Below, one piece after another: positions 39,967 through 50,200 of a stretch of DNA of 64,000 bases (positions are counted from its first letter, which is position 1; every line of letters starts with the position of its first letter). The notes below the pieces were generated by a model that saw only the letters and a program-made list of their open reading frames with translations, searched no databases and was not told the DNA's origin. The DNA comes from an uncultured Clostridium sp. (GTDB taxonomy: Bacteria; Bacillota; Clostridia; Lachnospirales; Lachnospiraceae), in NCBI GenBank assembly GCA_900543885.1, contig UQTA01000006.1:1-64000 (forward strand), in the 5' to 3' direction. A program made the translations under genes and the position numbers.

Positions 39967-42900
39967 AAAAACGTAGATATCGAAGACTGTTTGCGGTGCT
40001 GACTGCCGCGATGTTCAGTGCCTGCAATGTTTCCACCGCGCTTGCGATGCCACTGCAGGAACTCACGGAAGATTATCAGGACTTCAATACAAAGCTGGTT
40101 GAAGAGAGTCGGCCGAAGGATATTGGCAGTGATGCATTCTCAGAGTGGTTTTTTACATATTTGGAAGAAGAAACTCTGTGGGACTGGTTTTATGGTGTTA
40201 TGGAGGATGATACCAACGAAGATTACAGCGCACTGTATTCCTGGTATGAAAAAAATCAGGAGCAAATTGCAAAACAGTTGGGTGCAAATGCTTCGGCACT
40301 TATGGCAAGCAGTGTAGGAGATCTTTGGAATAACTGGATCGATGGGAATTTTGATCTTACTGGAGACGGAACAGAGAGCAATCCGTATCAGATTGAAGAT
40401 CTGGAAGATCTGATGATCATGACACAGGCGATTGCAGCTGGTACAGGTAATTATGATACTGCCCATTATCGGTTAATGGATGATATTGATCTTTCCTTTA
40501 CCATTAATAATGGAAACTGGAACCCAATTGGCTGGTATCAGAATGCAGCACAGTTATCCGGTAATGTATCCAATAGTTTTAAGGGTACTTTTGACGGAGA
40601 TGGCCATACAATCAGTGGCCTGAAAATTGTAAATATTTCAAAAAATCTTCAGAATGTTGGCCTTTTTGGAGTCTTGGATGGCGCGGTTGTAAAAAATCTG
40701 GTCATCGAAGATGCCCGTGTATATGGATATAACCATGTTGGCATTCTGGCCGGCCAGATAAAAGGGGAGTCCGTAATCACGGACGTGACAGTTGAAGGAA
40801 CTGCTGCTGCCAATACATCATCTGGTGGTTATGCTTCTGATGCAGCGGTAGGTGGTCTGGCTGGAAAAATTTTCGGAAGCAGTTCTGGCTCCAGGGCTAC
40901 GATCGAAAATGTAACAGCAACCGTGAATACAGTGAACCTCGGTGCTACCAGTAAAACGGGCGGTATTGCCGGTGAGGTGAGCAATGCCTATATCGTTGAT
41001 ACCAGTGTATCCGCGACCGGAAATAATATCCTGGGCAGATATTATGTAGGCGGTATCGTCGGAGCAATGAGCAGCGGTACATCCCTTTACAATGTGTCCG
41101 TGGACGGAACAATTGGCGGAAACGGTGCCTATGCGGTTGGCGGTATCACTGGTTATTATGAAGGCGGAGAAATTGTTGTTGCCCGCATGTTTGGAGAGAT
41201 CGGAAAGACAAATGCGGGAACAGCAAGAGAAGGCATCTTTATCGGTACCCGCAAAGATTCCGTTGATATGAAATATGGCACAACCTCTGGGAAGAACCTG
41301 GCGTACTGGTTCACGACCGTAGCCAATAAGACAAAAGCGATTGTCGGAAGTGGAAAATCATCAGATACGACCGTTACCGATGCGGCCCACATCGGATATT
41401 GGAATGATAATGAAGTTCACTACTATTTGAAAAATGGAGCCAATGAAACCTATGATGCCAGCAGATATTTCTATGAAGAACTGGAAGACGGAATCCGCAA
41501 TATTGTAGTTACCAGACTGGATCGGGATTTTACGGTAGCAGATTACGAAAATGGCCTGCCATTTTCCATTGATCATTATGCACCGGGAACATATGGGCAG
41601 CCGGTGAAAGGCTATTTATTGTCGGTTAGTCGTGTAGATGTGGCAAATTCCAATGGCACATTTGATCAGGATGTGGCTACTTTTACGGCATATCCGGGAG
41701 GTGCCAACAGTTTTTACCGGATCATCGATAAAGATAGTTCTGCTGCTGTCAGACCGGGAGAAACGGTCCATGTAACGACCGCAGCCAAGAATACAAATGG
41801 AAGCATTTATCAGATGGTAACGGATGAAAATGAGCCTGGCGGCGTAAAGCCACCAACCTATACGGATGAGGACGGAAATCCGCAGGATATGACGTATCAG
41901 ACCGGTGGGGGATATACGTTTGAAATGCCAGAGCATAGCACAGAGCTGGATGTAGAGTACATCAGGACAACCTCAAAACTTTCCATGGATCCGGCCAATG
42001 TGACGTTCCATGTGGTACAGACCCGGACCGGGGACCGGAAAAATCCGACGGTGCAGACAGTAGTATTGGATGGCAACAACAATCAGCTTGCAACGTATAC
42101 CGGAAATGATCTTTCTGCGATCAATGTTAATCCGGTTACTGTAAATGCTGTACACAATGATACCGGAGCAAGTACGGATAAAACACACAGCTGGAGCATT
42201 GACGATTCCGATCTTGTGGTAAATGCATCCGATGCAGGTTATGTGGAGACGGCTGCAAAGATCAAACCGAATATGGCCGGCAGTTGGATCAATGGCCTGT
42301 TAAATAAAGCGGTAAAAGCGCAGCAGGATAATAACTACTTAAGCGCAATTCCAGCTACTGTAACCAGCAAAAATGCAATTTTGACAGCTTCAACCAATGC
42401 AGACACCTCACCGGATCATAAATCTGTTTACGGAAATGTGACCGTCACGGTTGATTTTAAGATTGTGGATGAGACAACGCTCCGCGTTGAAGGAGTGGAA
42501 TTAAACAAGAACAATATCACTTATACCATTACCAGGAAACTCACTGGAGACCGGAAAAATCCGACAGAAACCATTTTTGCAGATGAACCGCAGATCCTGG
42601 CAGCAAGTCTCAGACCGGCCCAGAGTTTTACCCAGAATGTGCGTTGGGAAGATGAGAATCCCAAACAGTATTTAAAGATTACTCCACAGGGAAGCTTTGA
42701 GCATGAGTTGAAAGTGGAAGCAAAGTATGATCCGAATGGCGCTGATAACCCTGCATGGATCCAGAATGTCATTAATGCAGATAATCAGAAGCGGGATGCG
42801 GATCCTTATGAGAAGCTCTCCGGAACAGCAACGCAGGTAGAGCATGTGACCGTTACCAGTGAGGATGCTACGAATGGCCACCAGACCGCAGACTGCGAGG

Positions 42901-44174
42901 TTACATTGAAATTTGTCACAGTGGATGAGACCGTCATTCACCCGGAAAGTGTTCAGATGGGCCAGCAACAGGTGAAATTTGATCTTCAGGCAACCAAAGA
43001 GGGTGATATTAATTCTGCAGTGAAAACCCGGACTGGATTTGATCCGGTACAGCTTAGCTGCACCGTACTGCCGGATTGTAGTTCAGATGCTTTACATACA
43101 CCATATAACCGTGAAGTAATCTGGTCCGTATCGGATACGGATGTGGCAAGTATTTCCCAGACCGGTCTTCTGGCACCGAATCCAAATGCACAGTGGATTA
43201 AGGATGCTGAGCATGTAGCGCCGTATACTGGAACCAAGACGATCAAAGCGATTGCAACGACTGTTGACGGTCAGAAAGTGGGCGAAACCACGGTCGTTTT
43301 AAATTATGCTGCAAGGTGTATTGAGATGCCGGAAACAGAAACTCTGGATCTGGTACTCACGATGACCGGAAGAAGAAACTCTCCAATCTATACATTTGGT
43401 GATATGCCGCAGAAACAGGTGATTGCAACAACATATCAGGAAAAACGACCGGTTACTTACAGTTCTTCCAATACATCTGTGCTGCAGGTTTCTGCAGACG
43501 GAACGATCCGGCCAGTTCAGGATGCTGGTCTGAAGTGGATCAGAAAGGCGTGTGTAAGTCCGTATACGGGAACAATTCAGGCGGTTATTACCGGAACGGA
43601 TGCGACTGGTTCAGACAGCACCGTTGTGACATTAAAAATTACAGTATCCGACCAGACAACTTATTCATCATCCTCCAGCGGTGGCGGCGGAGGTGGTGGC
43701 GGTGGCGGAAGCCACAGCTCAAAGGCAGTAGCCACCTCCGGCACAACACCTGCTGCCAGCAGTCTGCCGGAATATGTTGTGCGAGGAACATGGACAGAAA
43801 CTGAGCAGCATAAATGGATGTTCCGCGATGATACACGTACTTATGCATCTAAATGGGCAGCAATTTATAATCCATATGCGGATAAAACCAAAGGCCAGCA
43901 GGAATATGACTGGTTCCGGTTTGATGAATCCGGTTATATGGTGACAGGCTGGTTTACAGATGTCGATGGAAACAGATACTATTTGAACCCGGTATCGGAT
44001 GGTACACAGGGACGTATGGTAACCGGTTGGTATTGGATTGACGGAATGTGTTATTACTTTAACCCCGTCTCTGATGGAACCAGAGGAGCCATGAAAAGAA
44101 ATTGTGAAATTGACGGATATCAGTTAAATGTAGATGGTATCTGGGTTGTGAATGGAGTAGTTCAGACAAAATAA
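39963..44174 (+). CDS. 1403-aa adhesin with GLUG, Ig-like and choline-binding-type repeats
   Basis: Signal peptide (LFAVLTAAMFSACNVSTALA), then the helical module shared with the upstream protein (~35-105). Residues ~140-420 are GLUG-type beta-helix repeats (FKGTFDGDGHTISGLKI, NVGLFGVLDGAVVKNL, VGGIVGAMSSGTSL). Residues ~670-1225 contain four related Ig-like units marked by V.F......TGDRKNPT. A poly-Gly/Ser linker (~1238-1255) leads to repeats of the choline-binding (CW_binding) type: YDWFRFDESGYMVTGWF, GRMVTGWYWIDGMCYYFNP. The protein would be held non-covalently on cell-wall glycopolymers. No LPXTG motif or TM helix is at the end. Confidence 0.8.
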   Translation: MKKRRYRRLFAVLTAAMFSACNVSTALAMPLQELTEDYQDFNTKLVEESRPKDIGSDAFSEWFFTYLEEETLWDWFYGVMEDDTNEDYSALYSWYEKNQEQIAKQLGANASALMASSVGDLWNNWIDGNFDLTGDGTESNPYQIEDLEDLMIMTQAIAAGTGNYDTAHYRLMDDIDLSFTINNGNWNPIGWYQNAAQLSGNVSNSFKGTFDGDGHTISGLKIVNISKNLQNVGLFGVLDGAVVKNLVIEDARVYGYNHVGILAGQIKGESVITDVTVEGTAAANTSSGGYASDAAVGGLAGKIFGSSSGSRATIENVTATVNTVNLGATSKTGGIAGEVSNAYIVDTSVSATGNNILGRYYVGGIVGAMSSGTSLYNVSVDGTIGGNGAYAVGGITGYYEGGEIVVARMFGEIGKTNAGTAREGIFIGTRKDSVDMKYGTTSGKNLAYWFTTVANKTKAIVGSGKSSDTTVTDAAHIGYWNDNEVHYYLKNGANETYDASRYFYEELEDGIRNIVVTRLDRDFTVADYENGLPFSIDHYAPGTYGQPVKGYLLSVSRVDVANSNGTFDQDVATFTAYPGGANSFYRIIDKDSSAAVRPGETVHVTTAAKNTNGSIYQMVTDENEPGGVKPPTYTDEDGNPQDMTYQTGGGYTFEMPEHSTELDVEYIRTTSKLSMDPANVTFHVVQTRTGDRKNPTVQTVVLDGNNNQLATYTGNDLSAINVNPVTVNAVHNDTGASTDKTHSWSIDDSDLVVNASDAGYVETAAKIKPNMAGSWINGLLNKAVKAQQDNNYLSAIPATVTSKNAILTASTNADTSPDHKSVYGNVTVTVDFKIVDETTLRVEGVELNKNNITYTITRKLTGDRKNPTETIFADEPQILAASLRPAQSFTQNVRWEDENPKQYLKITPQGSFEHELKVEAKYDPNGADNPAWIQNVINADNQKRDADPYEKLSGTATQVEHVTVTSEDATNGHQTADCEVTLKFVTVDETVIHPESVQMGQQQVKFDLQATKEGDINSAVKTRTGFDPVQLSCTVLPDCSSDALHTPYNREVIWSVSDTDVASISQTGLLAPNPNAQWIKDAEHVAPYTGTKTIKAIATTVDGQKVGETTVVLNYAARCIEMPETETLDLVLTMTGRRNSPIYTFGDMPQKQVIATTYQEKRPVTYSSSNTSVLQVSADGTIRPVQDAGLKWIRKACVSPYTGTIQAVITGTDATGSDSTVVTLKITVSDQTTYSSSSSGGGGGGGGGGSHSSKAVATSGTTPAASSLPEYVVRGTWTETEQHKWMFRDDTRTYASKWAAIYNPYADKTKGQQEYDWFRFDESGYMVTGWFTDVDGNRYYLNPVSDGTQGRMVTGWYWIDGMCYYFNPVSDGTRGAMKRNCEIDGYQLNVDGIWVVNGVVQTK

Positions 44175-44199
44175 ATATACCAGGTGTATTTATTATTTT

Positions 44200-44225
44200 G
44201 GTGGTGCCCTGCTAAGGGCACCGCC
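44200..44225. terminator. Hairpin after the adhesin gene
   Basis: A 10- to 11-bp stem (44200-44210 with 44214-44225) around a 3-nt loop, GGTGGTGCCC and GGGCACCGCC arms. A-run rather than T-run follows, so it may be more active on the minus strand. Confidence 0.45.
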
Positions 44226-44263
44226 ATCAAAAAATAAGTGACCATACACAGGGGGAGCTGCCG

Positions 44264-44437
44264 TTGGAAAAGCCGGGAAACAATCAAGATGAAGAATCCG
44301 CAAAAGATTGGAAATTACTTTTTGAATTGTATGAAATTCTAAAAAAGAGGGTTGATGCCAGGGAAGAAAAGATGCGGGATTATGTAAGAAAAGTTGGCTT
44401 GACAGAGAAAGAAAAGAATAAAGATGAGCAGCAATAA
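44264..44437 (+). CDS. Small charged protein (57 aa) after the adhesin
   Basis: A TTG at 44264 follows the strong SD GGGGGAG and opens 57 codons (MEKPGNNQDEESAKDWKLLFEL...), ending TEKEKNKDEQQ. Highly charged and helical, without signal or membrane segment. Between this gene and 44606 there is no further gene, but a hairpin (44536-44544 with 44552-44560). The function is unknown. Confidence 0.5.
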   Translation: MEKPGNNQDEESAKDWKLLFELYEILKKRVDAREEKMRDYVRKVGLTEKEKNKDEQQ

Positions 44438-44606
44438 CAATGCAGGGAATCGTATGCTGTCAAAGGGATACGGTTCAGTTTCCGCAGGCGCGGTGTGTAC
44501 CTTGAAAACTGAATAGTATGATAGCAAAAGAATATGCAGTATGGAAAATTCCCATGCTGCGGAATATGAATAACGTTTTTTGACTATAATTGAAATACTG
44601 GAAGCA

Positions 44607-44715
44607 CCGAAAAAATGTTTTATATTCCATGTTAACAGCCGAAAAAATGTTAAGATTTATAAAATAACGTCCGAAAAAATGTTAAAATAATTAGAATTAC
44701 AGCCGAAAAAATGTT
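44607..44715. repeat. Four CCGAAAAAATGTT repeats exactly 32 bp apart
   Basis: The 13-mer CCGAAAAAATGTT begins at 44607, 44639, 44671 and 44703. Between copies the sequence is AT-rich and little conserved, though CAG or CGT often precedes the unit. 32 bp is close to three helix turns, so all sites face one side. The array ends 50 bp before the AAA_14 gene and its last copy runs into TTATAATT, a possible -10, as for a repressor or activator of that gene. Confidence 0.9.
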
Positions 44716-44764
44716 ATAATTAAAACGGCGGTAGGAAACATATGCGTTTTGGAGGAGGTTTTTT

Positions 44765-46075
44765 ATGGAAAGAGAACTGTTTACTAAGTTGGAACGGTGG
44801 ATGAAGAAAAAGAATAGAAAGCCTTTGATCATACAGGGGGCAAGACAGGTCGGCAAAACATGGATCATGAAGGAATTTGGAGCCAGATTCTATGAAAAAA
44901 CCGTCTATATCAATTTTGATAATAATAAGGCGATGAAGGACGTATTTGAACTGGATTTTGATTTGAAGAGGATCCTGTCGGCAATTAAAATAGAATACGG
45001 AAAAAGTTTTCAGGCAGAGAATACCCTGATTATTTTTGATGAGATTCAGGAAGCACCAAAGGCTCTGGCATCTTTAAAGTATTTTTATGAGAACGCGCCA
45101 CAGTATTCTATTATTGCAGCCGGTTCATTGCTCGGTGTTGCATTGCATCAGGGAACGTCCTTTCCGGTGGGAAAAGTGGATTTTTTAAAACTCTGTCCAA
45201 TGAGTTTTAGTGAATTTCTTTTGGCGGTTGGTGAAAATGGGCTGTATGAAACACTTAAGGCCCAGGACTATGAGCTGATCAATGCATATGCAGGAAAGTA
45301 CGTGGATCTGTTGAAGAAGTATTACTATGTGGGCGGAATGCCAGAGGTGGTACAGACTTATATTGATTCCGATGATCTGTATGAAGTTCGTGAGATCCAG
45401 AACAATCTTCTCACGTACTATGAGGAAGATTTCAGCAAGCATGCTCCCAAAGAGGTTGTTCCGCGTATTATGATGGTCTGGAATTCAATTCCGTCCCAAC
45501 TGGCGAAGGAAAACCGAAAGTTCATGTACGGTGCGCTGCGCGAAGGAGCACGAGCTAAAGATTTTGAGCTTGCAATACAGTGGCTCGAAGATGCAGGATT
45601 GATTTTGAGAAGCTACAGGGTATCAAAGCCGGATATTCCACTTATTGCATATATGGAGATGAACAGTTTCAAGATGTTCATGTTTGATGTGGGATTATTA
45701 ACAGCGAAGGCCGGTTTATCGGCCAGATTGTTGCTTGACGGCAGCCGTATTTTTGAAGAATTCAAAGGGGCGCTCACAGAGCAGTATGTCGCGCAGGAGT
45801 TGCATGCAGCTGGATATCCACTCTATTATTTTGCGACAGAACGTTCAACGGGTGAAATTGATTTCATGCTGCAGGGAGATCTTGATTGCATCCCGATTGA
45901 AGTAAAAGCGGAACAAAATCTTCGTGCAAAGAGCCTGAAAGCTTTTTGTGATAAATATCAGCCGGACATGGCGGTTCGAAGCAGCATGGTAAATTATAAA
46001 AAAGAAGACTGGCTTATTAATGTTCCATTATATATGCTCGCTGAGTATTTAAAGAGCATGGTGCATGTAAATTAG
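44765..46075 (+). CDS. AAA_14 ATPase with DUF4143
   Basis: 436 aa, SD GGAGG. P-loop GARQVGKT (25-32), Walker B LIIFDEIQEAP, sensor GSLLGVAL, then DUF4143 from ~200 (APKEVVPRIMMVWNSIPSQL; FEEFKGALTEQYVAQEL) with a nuclease-like tail STGEIDFML...PIEVKAEQN that resembles the PD-(D/E)XK pattern (E-x-D...E-x-K). The family is very common in anaerobes, with unclear function. The phased repeats in front are unusual for the family. It splits the surface locus in two, so it could have been inserted. Confidence 0.85.
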   Translation: MERELFTKLERWMKKKNRKPLIIQGARQVGKTWIMKEFGARFYEKTVYINFDNNKAMKDVFELDFDLKRILSAIKIEYGKSFQAENTLIIFDEIQEAPKALASLKYFYENAPQYSIIAAGSLLGVALHQGTSFPVGKVDFLKLCPMSFSEFLLAVGENGLYETLKAQDYELINAYAGKYVDLLKKYYYVGGMPEVVQTYIDSDDLYEVREIQNNLLTYYEEDFSKHAPKEVVPRIMMVWNSIPSQLAKENRKFMYGALREGARAKDFELAIQWLEDAGLILRSYRVSKPDIPLIAYMEMNSFKMFMFDVGLLTAKAGLSARLLLDGSRIFEEFKGALTEQYVAQELHAAGYPLYYFATERSTGEIDFMLQGDLDCIPIEVKAEQNLRAKSLKAFCDKYQPDMAVRSSMVNYKKEDWLINVPLYMLAEYLKSMVHVN

Positions 46076-46086
46076 GCTATGGGAGA

Positions 46087-46117
46087 AACAGGCTATCGTT
46101 TGGTGGCCTGTTTTTTT
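46087..46117 (+). terminator. Terminator after the AAA_14 gene
   Basis: AACAGGCTA (46087-46095) pairs with TGGCCTGTT (46104-46112), one wobble, followed by TTTTTTTATT. Confidence 0.75.
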
Positions 46118-46295
46118 ATTCAAACAGATTGAGATATTCATATTCCGCAGCATGGGAAGAGAAAGAAATTTCTATAATTGATGTTCGATAGTCATGATTT
46201 TTGTTCAAAAGGGCTTTTGAATCAGGTAGGTAGTTTACATATCATCATGGATCGTATACAGTGATTATAGAGCAGAGAAGGAGGGGAGAAGCTTT

Positions 46296-47156
46296 ATGAA
46301 AAGACTAACCATTTTGTGTGCGGCTTTGACCGCAGCGATGTTTATGAATATGTCAGTATACGCAGGAACTTCAGAAGTGGCAGCAGAAGTCAGTGCCGGT
46401 ACTGTATGTTTACCGGGAGCTGATTTAACGGATGTAATGGGCGGCGGTTTTATTTTCAGTGATCAGCATCCAGAAATTACGGATCCGGAATATTACTTAA
46501 AAGAATGGTACAATTCTCCGCAAGAAGGGGAACAGAGTATTTTAAATGCGCATGGAGAATATAAGACACCATACAACAATTACATGGATGAGGCATATCC
46601 ACTTTTGCAGGAATTTCTTCATAGTTTTGACTGGATCCATGCAGATGAATATACCAGATACCAGAAAGCTTTTGAAAGAGTCGGGGCAGCATACCATGGA
46701 AATATCTATGATGCGGATGCGGGATACAATCGCAGTAAAGAGCGGTGGTTGGTCCTTCGTACCAGACATGGGATGTGTGAACAGTTTTCAAATGAACTGG
46801 CAGAGCTTTGTAAGCTGGTAGGCGTCAGATGTGAAGCATATCAGTCTTCGGCCTATCATAAGCGGTGTTTGGTACAGATCGGAGAAATCTGGTACGTGGT
46901 TGATCCAACCAATAATGGGGTGAAGAACTGCAAGGCCGTTGATTATGCGGCGGAGAGAGATCGGTATAAAAACGAGTATTTTGCATCAGAAGAAGCGCAA
47001 ATATTGCAGGAACAGTTAGATATGGGAGAAAAAGCCCAAAAAGGTGAAATTACATGGAGAGAGTATTTTCATTATTTATTCCCAGACTATACAGACGAAC
47101 AGATCCAGTCGCAATTGGGAATGAGCTATGAAGAATACGGAAATCTTTGGAAATAA
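46296..47156 (+). CDS. Secreted transglutaminase-like protein
   Basis: 286 aa with a signal peptide (LTILCAALTAAMFMNMSVYA) and a SD AAGGAGGGG. The transglutaminase/protease core has Cys161 in GMCEQFSNELAELC, His188 in AYHKRCLVQIG and Asp203 in WYVVDPTNN, the expected Cys-His-Asp order. Such domains can crosslink proteins, cleave them, or be inactive binders. It lies just before the giant adhesin gene and may act on it or on its target. The substrate is unknown. Confidence 0.75.
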   Translation: MKRLTILCAALTAAMFMNMSVYAGTSEVAAEVSAGTVCLPGADLTDVMGGGFIFSDQHPEITDPEYYLKEWYNSPQEGEQSILNAHGEYKTPYNNYMDEAYPLLQEFLHSFDWIHADEYTRYQKAFERVGAAYHGNIYDADAGYNRSKERWLVLRTRHGMCEQFSNELAELCKLVGVRCEAYQSSAYHKRCLVQIGEIWYVVDPTNNGVKNCKAVDYAAERDRYKNEYFASEEAQILQEQLDMGEKAQKGEITWREYFHYLFPDYTDEQIQSQLGMSYEEYGNLWK

Positions 47157-47173
47157 TAGAATAGATATTTGTG

Positions 47174-47206
47174 AGCAGGCTATCAGTTTTGATGGCCTGC
47201 TTTTTT
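47174..47206 (+). terminator. Terminator/attenuator before the giant adhesin
   Basis: A 12-bp stem (47174-47185 with 47190-47201, one wobble, loop GTTT) and a run of six T. It ends about 15 nt before the GGGAAAGAGAG SD, so it may act as a leader for the giant gene as well as a terminator of the transglutaminase gene. Confidence 0.75.
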
Positions 47207-47238
47207 AAATTACAAAAAGGGAAAGAGAGTAGATAAAG

Positions 47239-50200
47239 ATGAAAAAACTTCGAAGGAACAAAAATCGAATTTGTGCAGGGATGCTTGCATTTATTCTCAG
47301 TACGTCTCCAGTGTTAAATAACATCCCGGCATTTTTCATCTCCAGTGAAGCTGCGACATATGGTGATACGATGCAGGCTTATATTAAGGACTCTGGATTT
47401 CGCCAGTATTGTATTGACGGAATGTCACCGAATAATGCATTGGGAGTGGCAGATCGATACGTATATGTAAGCCCGTATGAGTCACTGAGCGAAGCAGAGG
47501 CTGGGCAGATATTTTTTGCCTTGCTATCATTCGCGGTGAGTCAAGGCGGTAGCCAGGATCTTAATAAAGCGTTAAACCAGCTTCAGAAGGCAGCGGTATC
47601 ATTAGGGTTGTTGCCAATGACATCACCAGTAACAAAGGATGATTTAAAGCTGTATTTACACAGTGCTGCCACCAGGGCAAAATATCCGTGGGTAAAGGTC
47701 TGGAGTGATAATGCAGACAAATTGTTGGAAACAGCCGGGTTACTAAGCAGTAGTTCCGCTGGGGCTACAATGGGTGGACTGGTTCCGGCAACTCTGGCAG
47801 GCCATACCACTCCGGAAACAGCGGTAGCAGTAGATGGAACCTTAAGTATTAAGTTTGCGCAGGACGGCTCAGATGCCGGGTTTATCCAGTCGGTACCGTT
47901 GAAATTTTCTGCGACGGGGGAGGCCGGCTCCTACGTATCTGAAATTCCGAATGGTTGGACGTATGTAAAAACGGATACGGAGATTATCTTTACCAATCCT
48001 GGAAACAGCCCGACTCCGTTATATGTGCAGTTTGATCCAATAGGAACAAGGTATGAAACGGCAATGGGAACATTCGCTTCGGCCAGAGATTTGTATGAAC
48101 AGTGTCTGCAGCTGTGGGTGCTTCAGCAGTGTGCTGGTCAGCATAAGAAATTCCCGCGAATTGGGGTAGTGCCGGCCCAGCAGCATCAGAGACTGGCATA
48201 CGTGGAAATGGCTCTTCCTAGCAGTGTGTATTATGCGTCCGTGGGAGCATCAGGAGTTTTCGGTACAGGAATTTTCTGGGGCCAGCAAGGTTTTGGTGGG
48301 AATGGTGGAAATACGCCATCGTATCCATCTGGAACCTCCAGCAGTGGCAGCCTTGAATTTAACTGTTATCGGCATGAGGAGGACTGGACTTCTACTTATA
48401 ATACGCAGCTGACTAAGTATGATCATGAAACGGGAGAAACTTTGGAGGGATCAAGTTTCCGGTTTTATGAGCGTTTTGATGATAAGGACCAGGTCAATCT
48501 GGAACGTGACGGAGCAGTAGAACTGTATGGTGGAACAGATCATGAAATGTATCTGTCAAAATACCTGGATAATCCGGTTGTATGGGATGATTATCGGTTT
48601 GTTGCGACCGTTACGACCAATGAAGAGGGTTATGCATCCAATACTGTAGAGCACAAATATCATTACGATAAAACCTTCTGTGATGGACATCCGGCACCGG
48701 CTTTTGTCGAAGTCCCGGAAGAGGAAGAAGATGAGGAAGGAGAAGTTACAAATCAGGACGAAATTGATGAAGCAAAGGAAGAAAACCGAAGACTTGCAAG
48801 TGGCTGGCTGGAATGTTTTGATGCGTGCGACGAAACTGCATCTGCAGGTACCTATGAGGGAGTCCACTTTCATTGGCTGATGTCGGAAGTCAGCCAGGGA
48901 GAAATCTCTTTCATTGCATCAAGCGGCGGCGAGGAGGGAAGCACTCCGAATGCAGGGCCGACCAGTTCGGCATCCGGGGAGGATTCCTATGTAAATTCTG
49001 GCTGTAAGCAGGATGCGGAAGCGACATACAATAAATTTATTGCTTTGAAATACAGCTATACCTATCAGGAGGATACCGCGCGAAATGGGTATATTCTCCA
49101 CGATCTGCATAATGATGACCTTCCTATTGAGGTGATCACAACGGATTCTTCGGAAAATGGTGCAAATTCATTTTTCGCGAATGAATACAGCAATCAGATC
49201 CAGATCAACGAAGATGCTACTCCAGAGACAGATTCTTTCACGAGTAGAGTGGAGCAGGGCGCCGTTCATAGTATCACGGAGTCCGAGTATGCGGAGCTGA
49301 CGGGAGAAGATCTGGATGTTCCGGCACTGGAGAAAGAGAAGAAAGAAGGAATTCTTTCAAAGGCCATTTCATTTTTTACAAAAATATTTAAGATCGAAAA
49401 AGAAGTGGAGCTTGAAGAAACAAAGGCACCGGAGCGTGTGGATGGCTCGGCTGCGGATACAAAAAAATCAGATGATGAGGAATTTCAGGATCATGAGACG
49501 GTGGACAGAGAAGATGAAACAACGGATTCCGACGACAGTGATAATAAAGATTCATCGGGTTCCGATGATGAAATTTTGGATTCCACGGAAGCTTCGGATA
49601 AGGATGAGGAAAATCAGGAGGATAAAGGTGAGGTAGAGAACCCTGACGGCGGAATATCAGATACGGACTCAAAAGATGAGCCTGAGAAAAATGATTCCGA
49701 AACAGGTAATAGCTCTGGAGACCTGGAAAATTTAGGCAGTGTGGATGACGCAGCTTCTAAAGAGCTGGACAGCGCGGTTGGAGATGTGTCTGCGAGATTG
49801 GAAACCTTTGAAGGAAAGGTATTTTCCGGCTGGATTGAAAAAGGCATTCAAAAACTTTTCGGTATTATGACTGTTTACGCAGAGACAACGGAGCGTGTTG
49901 CAGGCAATGATATAGAAGCGGAGCCGGTTTCTGCCGTAGAAACCAGGGACGATAATTCCGAGGATGTTTCTGATGAAGAGGAAAGCAGGCCGTCTAAGGA
50001 AGAAACGCCAATTCAGGATGTTGTAAAAGATAATCATGATTTGAAAAATGAGGAAAATCTCTCAAAAGAAGAATTGGCAGACATTGATTCAGAAGAATTC
50101 CTTGATGACGATATTGAAGATGAACAGGAATTTATTGAGGATGAAGAACGAATCAGAGAGATAGAGGCTCTTGGCGGCAGGAAGGTAGATCTTGCGTCAG

